From positions 62,001-126,000 of the forward strand of contig JBBRSD010000002.1 in assembly GCA_038245725.1 (NCBI GenBank): 64,000 nucleotides of DNA, read 5' to 3'. The translations under genes and the position numbers were made by a program. This document shows, piece after piece, positions 15,375 to 24,436 of this stretch. Source of the stretch: JBBRSD01 sp038245725 (GTDB taxonomy: Bacteria; Actinomycetota; Coriobacteriia; Anaerosomatales; JAAXUF01). The notes under the pieces were generated by a model, which was given only the letters and a program-made list of their open reading frames with translations, was not told where the DNA came from and made no database searches. How positions within the stretch are numbered: the stretch's first letter is position 1; each line of letters starts with the position of its first letter.

Positions 15375-17258
15375 TTAGTTCTTGCTTCCAGCTGTCCCCG
15401 TAGCCGCTTTCGATGTCATGGGCTTGGTGCCCACTCTAATGACTTCGATCTTCGGACGGTATACCGACCTGAACACGTCGGTACTCACGACGACGCCACC
15501 TCTTTCGACGGTTCTCGTGACGGTGCACGTGCGACCGGTCTCGCCTGGATCATCCACGACTTCTTCCCCCTCAGGAAGCTTCGGATCCTTGATCGTCTGC
15601 GTCTGAAACGGCCTTTCGTTCGAAAACGGGCTCGTCACTGAAGTCACCTTGTATCCCGGGTCCGTCCCGTACAACGACATCGTGATCGAGCTGCTCGAAT
15701 ACGAAACCGAAAGGAGGAGCCAATGACCGGTCGTGTTCTTGAACTTCAGGTCCGGGCCGCCCCACGAAACCGTAGCGTCACGACCCTTCGGATAGTGTGA
15801 GATATAGAAAGAGTGATTGTGACGCTCGACGACCGGGAGTCCCGAAACGAACACCGTGTTGAACAGCGTCGTACCCACTTGGCAGATCCCGCCGCCCAGC
15901 TGGGGCACCAACGTGCCGTCGACGATCGCATTGGCTTCCTTGTAGCCCTTCGCGGCCGTGCGCTCGCCAACCGTGCCATTAAACGAGAACGTCGCGTCTG
16001 GCGCGATAAGCTTGCCGTCGAGGGCGTTGCCCAGCGTGTGGATGTTGTTGACTCGAGGCCGGTTGCTGGGCGTGTAGCGCGTGGTGAACGTCGAGATTCG
16101 CGCTTGGATGTTCATGGCGTGCGCCATGGCCGTCGTCACCTTAGGGAGCGTCTTGCGGGTGTGCAGTTCGACGACGCGCGGTTGCCCTGCGGGACTCTTC
16201 AGAGCATCGGTGAGGTTCGCACTCAGCGTCTCGATGTCGGGGCCCATGCCCACCTGCGCCGGCAGAATCGAAACCTCGCCGCTGCGCGTCTTGAACGCTG
16301 CATCGCGGGCCGGGTGCCCGATGTTAGCGCCGAGTCTCGGCGTTATCGTTCTCGAAGCCTCACTCGCCGAGACGAACGGCTCAAGCGACCACGAAGCGAC
16401 GCTGCTTCCGCCGGCCACCTTGCGAAACGAGATCATGCCGCGAAGTTCGTTGACGGTCAGCTTCCAGCTCTTGGCCCCCCAAGTGATCATCGCGGGTTGA
16501 GCGATCATCGCCTCTGCGGCGCTCTTCGCCTTATCGGCGGCCGAGTCGCCGATATCCGCCTGTGCCACAACCGGCTCGGCGGAGATCTCACGATCTGTGC
16601 TGGTGAACGCTGTCAGGACGCCGCGCGCCAATGCCGGGCGGTCGACCATCGTGCCTGGTGCGGACGGCTTGACTATCCAGCTTGATCCGTCCGCGACCAC
16701 CTTGGCGTCGCGCGGGGGCTGATCGATCGTGCCGACGATCGTGTCGAGGACCGTGTCGATCTTCGTCGGATCGGCTGTCGCGGTCGCGGGCAGCGCCAAA
16801 GGGTCGAACCAAGCGTGCACGCGCTGCGCCATGTTGCCCGCGAACCCCGCAGTGCGACCGACACCCATGGCGGCATCGACAAGACTGGCGTAGTCGAACG
16901 ACACGTCCAGGTCTTCCGACGACACGGGCCACGTCTTGCTCCGATACACCACTGCGACAGGCGTCCTGGCCTTCTCGGGCAGTGTTGCTTTGAGAGCCGT
17001 GGTCGCCTGAGAGCGAGTCATCCCTCCCACCCTGACACCGCCGACAAGCACGCCGGGGTGGATTCTGCCAGCACTTGCGAATGCGTCGACGGCCACCAGG
17101 GACACGACGAGGATCCCGCTTGCAACTACGACCCAGAAGACCCGCGGTGACACGGTCCTCTTTCGTGTCCGTCCGCGGTCGCGCTTCGTGCGCACTGAAG
17201 ACGGCGTACGGCTCGCTGTTTCGCTATGGATACGTTCTTCCGTCAAAGGCTCGTGCAT
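15375..17258 (-). CDS. VanW-family wall-associated protein with G5 domain
   Basis: About 627 residues. A basic N terminus is followed by one membrane helix (VFWVVVASGILVVSLVAVDAF). Next come one or two YoaR-type putative peptidoglycan-binding repeats (TPVAVVYRSKTWPVSSEDLDVSF, and the ITWGAKSWKLTVNELRGMISF region). The VanW core follows (GTVGERTAAKGYKEANAI, PQLGGGICQVGTTLF), and a G5 domain closes it (DDPGETGRTCTVTRTVERGG). It is likely an extracytoplasmic envelope protein. The start is uncertain: an ATG at 17345 is possible, but the one at 17258 follows GCAGGAG. Confidence 0.85.
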   Translation of the reverse strand: MHEPLTEERIHSETASRTPSSVRTKRDRGRTRKRTVSPRVFWVVVASGILVVSLVAVDAFASAGRIHPGVLVGGVRVGGMTRSQATTALKATLPEKARTPVAVVYRSKTWPVSSEDLDVSFDYASLVDAAMGVGRTAGFAGNMAQRVHAWFDPLALPATATADPTKIDTVLDTIVGTIDQPPRDAKVVADGSSWIVKPSAPGTMVDRPALARGVLTAFTSTDREISAEPVVAQADIGDSAADKAKSAAEAMIAQPAMITWGAKSWKLTVNELRGMISFRKVAGGSSVASWSLEPFVSASEASRTITPRLGANIGHPARDAAFKTRSGEVSILPAQVGMGPDIETLSANLTDALKSPAGQPRVVELHTRKTLPKVTTAMAHAMNIQARISTFTTRYTPSNRPRVNNIHTLGNALDGKLIAPDATFSFNGTVGERTAAKGYKEANAIVDGTLVPQLGGGICQVGTTLFNTVFVSGLPVVERHNHSFYISHYPKGRDATVSWGGPDLKFKNTTGHWLLLSVSYSSSSITMSLYGTDPGYKVTSVTSPFSNERPFQTQTIKDPKLPEGEEVVDDPGETGRTCTVTRTVERGGVVVSTDVFRSVYRPKIEVIRVGTKPMTSKAATGTAGSKN

Positions 17259-17345
17259 CTCCTGCGTTCGGCTGCTGGCGCGAATCCGGTTTGAGTGGAG
17301 CAATGCCCGTGCCCCCGTGTCGCGTCCCGGGACCGGTGAGGCCAT

Positions 17346-17545
17346 GGTAAGCGCGCTGCCGCTCGTGGCTGCCGAGTGTTTGGCTGGCGTTACCCCGACG
17401 TCGCGCCGTGTGGCACAGCGACCGGTCCGGGAACCGGATAGCGGGCAGCATCGCCGTTCTCTTCAATGGGAATCGGACACCGAGGACGCCGTGACCGAAA
17501 CCACATTCTAGCAGGTAGGAGCCCAGACGGCGATCGTGCCGGGAC
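17346..17545. other. Intergenic stretch with no supportable gene
   Basis: The 200 bp between the VanW gene and the phosphomannomutase part holds only antisense open frames. A short inverted repeat (ACCGGTCC/GGAACCGG near 17420-17440) is the only structure seen. If the VanW protein starts at 17345, this stretch is simply its leader. Confidence 0.4.
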
Positions 17546-18328
17546 CTAAGAAACGCGAATCGAGTCCTCTACCACCCGAGCCCATTGCTCGGCGCGGGCC
17601 AGCGCCGCATCGTCTGTGGGTCCTTCGGCCCACACGGTCACGCTTGGCTCGCTCGCGTGCGGCAGCACCAATACCCACCCATCCGAGTAGGAGACGCGCA
17701 CCCCCTCGCTGAGACTCACGTCTTCGCCTGAGGCATGCTCGGTCACCGCCCGCATGACCGCTCCTTTGCGAGAGGCCGGGCACAAGAGCGTGACCTCTGT
17801 CTTATGGAAGTCGGGAAGCCCGGCGACAACCTCGCTCAATGAGAGTCCGGTCTTGCCGAGCATCCGCGCGACCATCCCCGTGGTGAGGACGCCGTCGTAG
17901 GCCGGGAAGAAGTCGCCGAAGATGAATCCGCCGCTCATGGCGCCTGCGAACGCCGCTTCCCCGCCGAGAACCGCCGTCGCCAGCGCCCGGCGAGACCGAC
18001 CCGGCCGGATTACGCGGCAGCCGTTGCGCGCCACGATCTCGTCGACAGCTCGCGATGCTGCGAGCGGCACGGCGATCGCACCGTCTTCGTGCCGGGTGCG
18101 ACACCACAGATCGACGACGGCGTGCATCGCCGTATCACCATCCAGCAGGATTCCCTCCTCGGTGATGAGCTTCACGCGCTCAGCACCCCAGTCGAAGATG
18201 ACGCCCAGATCCGCACCGAAGAGCTCAACCGCTCGGGCGATCTCGGCGACTCCCTCTTCGGTGGGCTCCTCGGAAGGAGCCGAGGTGGCCTCGGAGTCGA
18301 CGACCCCGTTGACGGCGATCAGGTTCAT
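17546..18328 (-). CDS. C-terminal part of sugar-1-P nucleotidyltransferase/phosphomutase, separated by an amber codon
   Basis: 260 residues that continue, in the same frame, the protein encoded at 18362-20056. The motif ELFGADLGVIFDWGAERVKL corresponds to the metal-loop region of phosphohexomutases, with DWGAER in place of DGDADR, and EPSVTVWAEGPT is the C-terminal sugar-binding loop. Between the two parts there are only a TAG and eleven sense codons (FILPQVAHGWK) that themselves look like family sequence. Translation might restart at the ATG 18328, where GGATGG precedes it, or the gene may be broken. Confidence 0.75.
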   Translation of the reverse strand: MNLIAVNGVVDSEATSAPSEEPTEEGVAEIARAVELFGADLGVIFDWGAERVKLITEEGILLDGDTAMHAVVDLWCRTRHEDGAIAVPLAASRAVDEIVARNGCRVIRPGRSRRALATAVLGGEAAFAGAMSGGFIFGDFFPAYDGVLTTGMVARMLGKTGLSLSEVVAGLPDFHKTEVTLLCPASRKGAVMRAVTEHASGEDVSLSEGVRVSYSDGWVLVLPHASEPSVTVWAEGPTDDAALARAEQWARVVEDSIRVS

Positions 18329-18361
18329 CTTCCATCCGTGAGCGACCTGCGGGAGGATGAA

Positions 18362-20056
18362 CTACGCCGGGCCGCCCGCCATGTCGGCGACCACCTTGCA
18401 CCACTCGTCGCCGAGGTCGGCCTCCGCGAACGCCTCCTTGAGAGCGGCTGCGTAGTACTCGAGCGGGCGCGGCGGGTAGAGGATCTCGCCGATCTCCTCA
18501 AAGAAGGCACGGCGGAACTCCTCTCGGAAGTAGAGGCGCTCGATCTTCTTCTGCTCCCAGGGCGTGATGTCGAGACCGTTCGCATCGAAGAATCGGATCT
18601 CGAGCGACTGCGGCTCGCGCATCGACCCCGACACATGGATGCCGCCGACGCATCGCGTCTTCTTCGTCGTGAATCGGCTCACCGCCGGAGAGGCCACGCG
18701 CAGGTCTCGGGCGTTGACGCCGGTGGCGTTCAGGCCTGCGGTCATGGCGCGCTTGACCATGCGTGCGGCACGGGTCGTGTCACGGGTGACGACGACGTGG
18801 CCTCCAAGTGGCAGCAGCGAGCCGTACGCCTCGGCGGCTTTGAGGGCGAGCTCCGGAGTGATGTCGACGCCCACGAGACCCTGGATTCCGGCATCGCCGA
18901 AGAGCGAGCGCACCCCCGTCGACTCCCAGATCACCGAGGAGTTCACCGTGGCCGACGGCTCGATGCGCTTGTAAGGGAACACCTGCACGCCCGCGCCGAC
19001 CCGTGCGTCTTGCCCGATGACCGCCTCGTCGCCGACGATGGCGCCCACGTCGATGTGGGCACGAGTCCTCACGTCGACGTGCCGGCACAGCACCGCACCC
19101 TCGACCACGGACTGCCGTCCGACGAACGTGTCGCTCCAGATGACCGAGTGCGAGATGCGAGCGTCTTCGCCGATGACACAGTTATCCGCAATGACGGTGA
19201 AGTCGCCGATGCGCGCGCCGGATCGGATACGAACGTTCTCTCCGATAACGACCCCGTGGCCAAGCGTGACGTCCTCCTCGATCTTGGCGGTCTCTGAGAC
19301 CCAGACGCCCTCGTGCGCCTGAATGCCAGGGACAAAAACGCGCGCCTTGCCGCCAAGGACGTCGCGGTGGACGTCCATGTAACTCTCGCGGCCACCGACG
19401 TCGCACCAATAACCGTCAACCGTGAGCCCGTAGAGCTTGTGGCCGTCCTCCATGAGCTTCGGGAACAGATCCGCCGAGAAGTCGAACGACTGGCCTTCCG
19501 GGATATAGTCGAGGACCCATGGCTCGATGACGTAGATCCCCGTGTTGATCGTGTCCGAGAAGACCTGACCCCAGGTGGGCTTCTCGACGAAGCGCTCGAT
19601 GAGCCCGTCTGCGTCAGTGATGACGACGCCGAAATCGAGCGGGTCGCCGACCTGTTTGAGGGCGATAGTCACCGCTGCCTGGCGCGACTTGTGAAAGGCG
19701 ATGACCTCACCCAGGTCGATGTCGGTTATCGCGTCGCCGGAGATGACGAGAAACGGTTCGTCGTCGTTGAGGAGCGATTCTGCGTTCTTGACCGAGCCAG
19801 CGGTCCCCAACGGGGATTCCTCAACGGCATAGGCGATCTCGACGCCCCATTCCTCACCTGCGCCGAAGTAGTCCTCGATGACGCGCGGCATGAATGCCAG
19901 AGTCGCGACGATCTCGGTCATGCCGCAGTGCTTCACCAGGCCGATGATGTGTTCCATCACTGGCTGGTTGACGATCGGTACCATCGGTTTGGGCCGAAGC
20001 GAGGTGAGCGGACGGAGCCGCGATCCCTCACCACCGGCCATGATCACAGCTTTCAC
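18362..20056 (-). CDS. Mannose-1-phosphate guanylyltransferase-type enzyme fused to phosphomannomutase (interrupted)
   Basis: 564 residues up to a TAG at 18362. The N terminus is a sugar-1-phosphate nucleotidyltransferase (KAVIMAGGEGSRLRPLTSLRPKPM), followed by a left-handed beta-helix (about 240-365) and the first phosphohexomutase domains. The usual mutase phosphoserine motif TASHNP is replaced by GIHVSGSMREPQ, so mutase activity is doubtful even before the stop. The GTG start at 20056 overlaps the preceding TGA (GTGA). The longer open frame upstream is out of family. It should make GDP-mannose or a related sugar nucleotide. Confidence 0.88.
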   Translation of the reverse strand: MKAVIMAGGEGSRLRPLTSLRPKPMVPIVNQPVMEHIIGLVKHCGMTEIVATLAFMPRVIEDYFGAGEEWGVEIAYAVEESPLGTAGSVKNAESLLNDDEPFLVISGDAITDIDLGEVIAFHKSRQAAVTIALKQVGDPLDFGVVITDADGLIERFVEKPTWGQVFSDTINTGIYVIEPWVLDYIPEGQSFDFSADLFPKLMEDGHKLYGLTVDGYWCDVGGRESYMDVHRDVLGGKARVFVPGIQAHEGVWVSETAKIEEDVTLGHGVVIGENVRIRSGARIGDFTVIADNCVIGEDARISHSVIWSDTFVGRQSVVEGAVLCRHVDVRTRAHIDVGAIVGDEAVIGQDARVGAGVQVFPYKRIEPSATVNSSVIWESTGVRSLFGDAGIQGLVGVDITPELALKAAEAYGSLLPLGGHVVVTRDTTRAARMVKRAMTAGLNATGVNARDLRVASPAVSRFTTKKTRCVGGIHVSGSMREPQSLEIRFFDANGLDITPWEQKKIERLYFREEFRRAFFEEIGEILYPPRPLEYYAAALKEAFAEADLGDEWCKVVADMAGGPA

Positions 20057-20709
20057 GATGCGGGCCTCTCGGAGACGATGCGACGGAACAGGATCGTGTA
20101 GTGAAGTGCCGTGCTCATCGACAGCACGATGCCGGCGTAGACCAGCCACGTGCCGATTGCGGTGGATTGGCTGCCCAGCCCCGGCAACTGAGAGTTCTCG
20201 ATCAGTCCAAGGCCCGGGACTGCGGGCCAACCGAGGATCATGTCGGCGAACCCGGTCAGCAGCGTGGCGGTCGTGACCTTGCCGGCGAACGTCACAGGCA
20301 TTCGGACGTGGTGGAACTGCTCGAGGCGCCACGCCCCATACATCAGGTACGTGTCGCGAGCGAACAACAAGAGCACGATCCAGATGGGCAGTCGATGTGC
20401 GACGTAGAGCCCGAGGACACCGGCCGCGATGAGCAGCCGGTCCACGAGCGGGTCGATCGCCTTACCAAGCGCGGTGACGGTGCCGGTGCGGCGGGCGATC
20501 TGACCGTCGAGCCAGTCAGTCGACGCGGCCACAGCGAACAACACGAACGCGAGCGTGTCGTGATTCCCGTTGATGAGCACGGCAAAGAAGAACGGCACAA
20601 GGATCAGCCGAAGCACCGTGACGATGTTTGCGATGGTGTAGACGTCGCGAGAATGATCCAGAACGTCGTCATCGCCAGCAGCAAGTTTTTGGGTGCGCTC
20701 TTCTACCAC
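20053..20709 (-). CDS. CDP-alcohol phosphatidyltransferase (PgsA-like)
   Basis: 218 residues, multi-pass membrane enzyme. The CDP-alcohol phosphotransferase signature D-G-x2-A-R-x8-G-x3-D-x3-D appears as DWLDGQIARRTGTVTALGKAIDPLVD. It displaces CMP from CDP-diacylglycerol with glycerol-3-phosphate, inositol-phosphate or a similar alcohol. The GTG start at 20709 overlaps the corA stop and follows AGGAAGAGG. The downstream gene begins inside its stop. The YTIANIVTVLRL start is PgsA-like, but the substrate cannot be fixed. Confidence 0.88.
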   Translation of the reverse strand: MVEERTQKLAAGDDDVLDHSRDVYTIANIVTVLRLILVPFFFAVLINGNHDTLAFVLFAVAASTDWLDGQIARRTGTVTALGKAIDPLVDRLLIAAGVLGLYVAHRLPIWIVLLLFARDTYLMYGAWRLEQFHHVRMPVTFAGKVTTATLLTGFADMILGWPAVPGLGLIENSQLPGLGSQSTAIGTWLVYAGIVLSMSTALHYTILFRRIVSERPAS

Positions 20710-21662
20710 CAATTCCTCTTCCTGAAGTAGAGCGCCATGACCGCCGCGATGGCGGCCATGAAAGACACGATCGACCAGAAACCCCACCACGCGGCCGGCG
20801 GCGGCCACATGCCGCCGAGTACATTCATCCCGTAGATACCCGATAGCAGCGTCAGCGGCATGAAGATCGTCGCAACAACCGTCAGCTGCTTCATGATCTC
20901 GTTCATCCGGTTGTTCTGCGCTGACAGATAGAGATCCATGACCGAGGCTCCGATGTCCTGATAGGTCTCTATCGAGTCGAGGGCGCGCGCCACGTGATCT
21001 CCGACGTTTTGGAAGTGGCGGTTCGCGTCCTCCCCGATCAGCGCGGTTTCGCGCACGAACGCGCGCAACAGGTCGCGCTCGGGTGCAACGATGCGATGGA
21101 GGCGGGAAAGCTGACGGCGCGCCTGGTGCAGTCCTTTGAGGTCCGCCTGCTGAGGCTTGTCGAGCATCTCGTTCTCGATGTCCTCGAGCTCTTGGCCAAG
21201 CGTGTCGACCAACGGCAGCGTCGCATCGACGAGCCGGTCCAAGATCGCGTGCAGAAGCCACTCAGGACCCTGCTGTCCACCGGGAGCGACATCTGCAGCA
21301 ACCGCTGCAACGACCTCATCAGCTTCAGCGTGAACGGTGATCAAAGACGTCTTGCCGAGGAAGACGTCGAGTTCCTTGGTCGTGATCCCGTCCCCCTTCG
21401 GGCGAAGCGGCGTCAGCCAAACCAAGAAGAGGCCCTCGGGGTACGCGTCGTATTTCGGCTTGCGCTGACGGTGTCGGATATCTTCAAGGGCGAGCGTGTG
21501 GAAGTTGCACCGCTCGGCGAGTTCGGCGAGAACCGCCTCGTCGGGTGCCACGACGTCGATCCACACCCAGGGTGCGTCACTTGGGTACGGCTCGATCGAC
21601 TGGCCCGTTCTGGTCTGCATCGAGCCGTCGGCATCGGCCCATCTCATTGCGACCTCAGGCAT
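20703..21662 (-). CDS. CorA-family magnesium/divalent cation transporter
   Basis: 319 residues. A large cytoplasmic N-terminal funnel domain is followed by two C-terminal membrane helices. The signature YGMN sits at the end of the first (TLLSGIYGMNVLGGMW), and the protein ends in the basic tail YFRKRNWW. The length and order match CorA pentamers that conduct Mg2+. It heads a run with the phosphatidyltransferase and nucleotidyltransferase genes, each overlapping the next. No Mg2+ riboswitch was recognised upstream. Confidence 0.93.
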   Translation of the reverse strand: MPEVAMRWADADGSMQTRTGQSIEPYPSDAPWVWIDVVAPDEAVLAELAERCNFHTLALEDIRHRQRKPKYDAYPEGLFLVWLTPLRPKGDGITTKELDVFLGKTSLITVHAEADEVVAAVAADVAPGGQQGPEWLLHAILDRLVDATLPLVDTLGQELEDIENEMLDKPQQADLKGLHQARRQLSRLHRIVAPERDLLRAFVRETALIGEDANRHFQNVGDHVARALDSIETYQDIGASVMDLYLSAQNNRMNEIMKQLTVVATIFMPLTLLSGIYGMNVLGGMWPPPAAWWGFWSIVSFMAAIAAVMALYFRKRNWW

Positions 21663-21811
21663 TGAGGAGTCCCCTCTCGCGGCGTGCGGCTGACGATCGG
21701 TCCGTCCAGTCTAACGCGACGCCCGCTGCAGCCGACCTGGGCGGCCCGAGAACTGCGAGAGGACAAGCCCAAGACGACTCACCCGCCTAAGGCTGCCTCT
21801 CGCGCGCCTTA

Positions 21812-22846
21812 CTAGCCGACTCGGCAGAACCGGTTTCCCCCCGAGTTCTTGGCTCCGTACATGGCGATATCGGCCTGCTTCATCAACGTGACCTCGTCGC
21901 CACCGTCCTCTGGGTAGACCGCGCCTCCAACGCTCGCAGTGACCTGTATCTCCCTTCCGTAAACCGAGAACGGCTCCCAAAACGCCTTCAGAAGCCGCTG
22001 GCCTATCAACCCGATGTCCGCCGAATCCCCGATCTCCGAGAAGATGAAGAGGAACTCGTCGCCGCCCATTCGCGCCGCGACGTCGCCGTCCCTCATCGTT
22101 TCCTCAAGCCTCTTGCCTACGAGGTGCAGCAACCTGTCCCCGGCGTCGTGCCCCATGGTGTCGTTGACCGCCTTCAAGCCGTCCAGATCGAGCAGTGCGA
22201 TGGCGAACCGCCGATGGTCGCCCTCGCATGACTTGATAGCCTCGGCCAGCAGCCCGCAGAAATTGGCCCGGTTAGGTAGTCCAGTCAATTCATCGAAGTA
22301 CGCCAGTTGGCGAATCGTCTGCTCCGCCCGGTGTCGTTCGAGAATCTGCCGCTCGAGTTCCTGATTCGCCGCCTCAAGCTCTCGAGTTCTGAGCGCCACG
22401 GTTTCCTCAAGTCCCGCTTGCAGCCTGGCCAATTCCTCATCAGCCTTCTTCTTCTCGGTGATATCCGAAACGACATGCAGAAAGATCTGCTTCCCGTCCG
22501 AGGTGACCAGATTGGTCAAATATGCACCTGACATCATCCACAAGTCCTGCTGCTCGTCGTAGAGCTCTCGCTCCACGCTCTCCTGCTTCTCCAAAGCCTC
22601 CTCGACAGGGCATCCCTTGAACGGGCCATCCAAACCGTGGATAAGCTTCGGACAAAAGGCTCCGAGAACATCTTCGGGCTTCAAGCCATACGTCCGGTAC
22701 AGGGCTTCGTTCGCCATGACGACTCTGTGATCGCAGTCAACCATCAGCACGTAGAACGGGAAGGGGTCGATAAGGTTCCTGATCTCTGTCTCGTCCCCCA
22801 TGACGACTTGGAGCATGCGCGGCTCGGAAGGCTTATTGCTGGTCAT
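21812..22846 (-). CDS. PAS-GGDEF diguanylate cyclase
   Basis: 344 residues, soluble. A PAS domain (about 22-130: FPFYVLMVDCDHRVVMANEALYRTYGL) leads through a coiled coil (about 138-172) to a GGDEF domain. The active site MGGDEF is intact, as is an inhibitory I-site RDGD five residues upstream of it. It should make c-di-GMP from two GTP with product feedback. Ligand or cofactor of the PAS domain is unknown. It gives the RsiG-like protein at 5657-5995 a plausible second-messenger source. Confidence 0.94.
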   Translation of the reverse strand: MTSNKPSEPRMLQVVMGDETEIRNLIDPFPFYVLMVDCDHRVVMANEALYRTYGLKPEDVLGAFCPKLIHGLDGPFKGCPVEEALEKQESVERELYDEQQDLWMMSGAYLTNLVTSDGKQIFLHVVSDITEKKKADEELARLQAGLEETVALRTRELEAANQELERQILERHRAEQTIRQLAYFDELTGLPNRANFCGLLAEAIKSCEGDHRRFAIALLDLDGLKAVNDTMGHDAGDRLLHLVGKRLEETMRDGDVAARMGGDEFLFIFSEIGDSADIGLIGQRLLKAFWEPFSVYGREIQVTASVGGAVYPEDGGDEVTLMKQADIAMYGAKNSGGNRFCRVG

Positions 22847-22893
22847 TTGCGCGTCACTTCTTCCTAAGCTGTCGAAACCTCACAGCTAATATC

Positions 22894-22912
22894 GACTTCT
22901 TCTAAGGAAGTC
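22894..22912. promoter_or_regulatory. Small hairpin between divergent genes
   Basis: GACTTC and GAAGTC (six pairs) flank a seven-base loop. It lies in the 165-bp gap between the divergent cyclase gene and the small gene at 23013. It could be an operator or a leader hairpin. No function is shown. Confidence 0.25.
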
Positions 22913-23012
22913 TTAAGGTCACTTCCAGTATTCTCCGATAACACTTCCGACGACCGCCGCATGGGGGTTTCGGACGAATGCTATATTTGCGCCGTCCAGA
23001 AGAGGGGGAGTT

Positions 23013-23297
23013 ATGGACGACACCGTTCGAGAGCAGCACTTCGAGAAGATCTTCGTCTTGGTGGAGACCAGCGAGAGAACGTTTCGCGGGTTCATCCACA
23101 AGCCCGCCAGGGAGCCTTCCTTTCGGCTCAGCGACTACTTGAACGACTACGAGAAGACCTTCATCAATCTGACTAACGTGAAGGTCAACGAGCGTGGGCA
23201 GCAGCACCGCCCGGGCGAAGACCGGGCCTACGTCGCCGTCGCGGTCAGCTCAATCGTCTACCTCACACCCGTCGATCAGAAGAACGGCGTCCACTAG
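23013..23297 (+). CDS. Small conserved hypothetical protein
   Basis: 94 residues, no signal or membrane segment. The sequence FEKIFVLVETSERTFRGFIHKP, then RLSDYLNDYEKTFINLTNVKV and AVSSIVYLTPV suggests a small beta-rich fold. I do not recognise a characterised family. An excellent ribosome site (GGGGGAG) precedes the ATG. It is divergent from the cyclase gene and convergent with the cytochrome gene, with a shared hairpin after its stop. Confidence 0.78.
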   Translation: MDDTVREQHFEKIFVLVETSERTFRGFIHKPAREPSFRLSDYLNDYEKTFINLTNVKVNERGQQHRPGEDRAYVAVAVSSIVYLTPVDQKNGVH

Positions 23298-23301
23298 CAC
23301 T

Positions 23302-23330
23302 TCTCCTGTGACCGGCCGCGTCACCGGAGA
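23302..23330. terminator. Bidirectional hairpin between convergent genes
   Basis: TCTCC-t-GTGAC, a seven-base loop, and GTCAC-c-GGAGA form a ten-pair stem with one mismatch. It follows the stop of the 94-residue gene by 4 bp and the end of the convergent cytochrome gene by about 30 bp. There is no clear T tract, so termination is inferred from position. Confidence 0.45.
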
Positions 23331-23361
23331 GGCCAAGTAACCTACGAGCAGGCGAGATCTG

Positions 23362-24180
23362 CTAGAAGCTCTCTCCTACCCCCGGCGCGTGTGCGTCCGG
23401 ACCGCTTCGATGACAGGCGAGGCAGACAACGTCGAATCTCGAGTCCCTGACCCCCACAGGTTTCGACGCAGCTGAAGACGCCCCGACAAGCCCGAGCTCG
23501 GCCCCAGGCGTGTAGTGGGGAAACCCAGGAGCGCCATGGCAGTCGAGGCAGGACTGGCAGTCGCGCCACGCGGTCCTACCCCCCGCCGCACCGAACGGGT
23601 GGTTCGAACAGGACGCCGCGCCCGATTTCGGAGCGGCCGGCCATCTACGGTGGCATCCGGTGCACCAGACGGAGAGTGCGCGGTCGTGCGAGGCCGAATT
23701 CAGATCGCAGGCGGCAACGGCCTGCGGCTGGTAGTCGAGGACCCGCAGGAGCTTCTCGGCCAGCAGCGGGTTGCTGACCGCCGGTCCGTGGATGGTGTGG
23801 CACCCCTTGCAGTCGATGGACGATCCACTGTGCGCCGAACTTGCTCGGGTGTCGCCGTAGTTCGGATCACCAGCATTCATTTGGAGAGCGGCGGTCATCC
23901 CGTCGGCGTGACAGAACGTGCACACCGTCGATTCAACGTCTATCCCGTCGAGGCGCTCCGACACTGAGAACAACCCGTCTGCCGAAGCGTGGCAGACAAG
24001 GCATCCTGAGGGAGTGGCAAAGAGTGAGGCGTGCGGCGACACGCCAGCAGCCTCCAAGGCGCTGGCACGGCCAAACGATGCTATTCCGATTGCAAGCGCC
24101 AGGCACCACAGCAGAAGCCTCGCCGCAACAAGCGGACCGTGATGAGCGCGCGCGAAATCGGACCGACGACGTGGTTTCAC
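23362..24180 (-). CDS. Secreted six-heme c-type cytochrome
   Basis: 272 residues. A signal peptide with twin basic clusters and a hydrophobic core (LLLWCLALAIGIASF) precedes six CxxCH heme sites: CLVCH (60), CTFCH (87), CKGCH (124), CTGCH (173), CLDCH (211) and CLACH (253). Extra histidines could be distal ligands. Such proteins move electrons outside the membrane in anaerobic respiration or extracellular electron transfer. No quinol oxidase or reductase partner is adjacent, and cytochrome maturation genes are not in the window. Confidence 0.88.
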   Translation of the reverse strand: MKPRRRSDFARAHHGPLVAARLLLWCLALAIGIASFGRASALEAAGVSPHASLFATPSGCLVCHASADGLFSVSERLDGIDVESTVCTFCHADGMTAALQMNAGDPNYGDTRASSAHSGSSIDCKGCHTIHGPAVSNPLLAEKLLRVLDYQPQAVAACDLNSASHDRALSVWCTGCHRRWPAAPKSGAASCSNHPFGAAGGRTAWRDCQSCLDCHGAPGFPHYTPGAELGLVGASSAASKPVGVRDSRFDVVCLACHRSGPDAHAPGVGESF

Positions 24181-24436
24181 CCCAAACGCCCCGTCCTGAT
24201 CCTCCCACTGGCCCCCCGGCCAGCTCCCTCGCGGTCAGTATACGCCGCGAGACCGGTGCCTGTCCCGAACCAGTGAGGGAGGTGCAAGCAACGAGCGCGG
24301 CTCAAGGGTGGCGCCCCAGGAACGCGAGAAGACCGATCCCCGGGGTTCCCGAGGCCCGTTCTCGCTTATCAGTGGTTCACAGCGCCAGCTCAGTCCCCGC
24401 GGCACAACCCCCGGCCGGCTCAGCCCGAGACGTCTC
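24181..24436. other. Intergenic stretch with a long-loop stem
   Basis: No gene is supportable in these 256 bp. GCGAGAA at 24324-24330 pairs with TTCTCGC at 24359-24365 around a GC-rich loop, which may end transcription of the flavoprotein gene. The leader of the cytochrome gene lies here. I looked for the GEMM-type c-di-GMP riboswitch that sometimes precedes multiheme cytochrome genes and did not find its conserved core. Confidence 0.35.

Noticed and set aside
18362..18364. TAG read as a sense codon (pyrrolysine or a recoded stop)
   Set aside because: apt and the MerR gene end with TAG at normal family lengths, and no pyl genes are present in the window. Mutation or restart is simpler.
24181..24436. 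c-di-GMP (GEMM) riboswitch before the multiheme cytochrome gene
   Set aside because: Conserved aptamer bases were not found in either strand.
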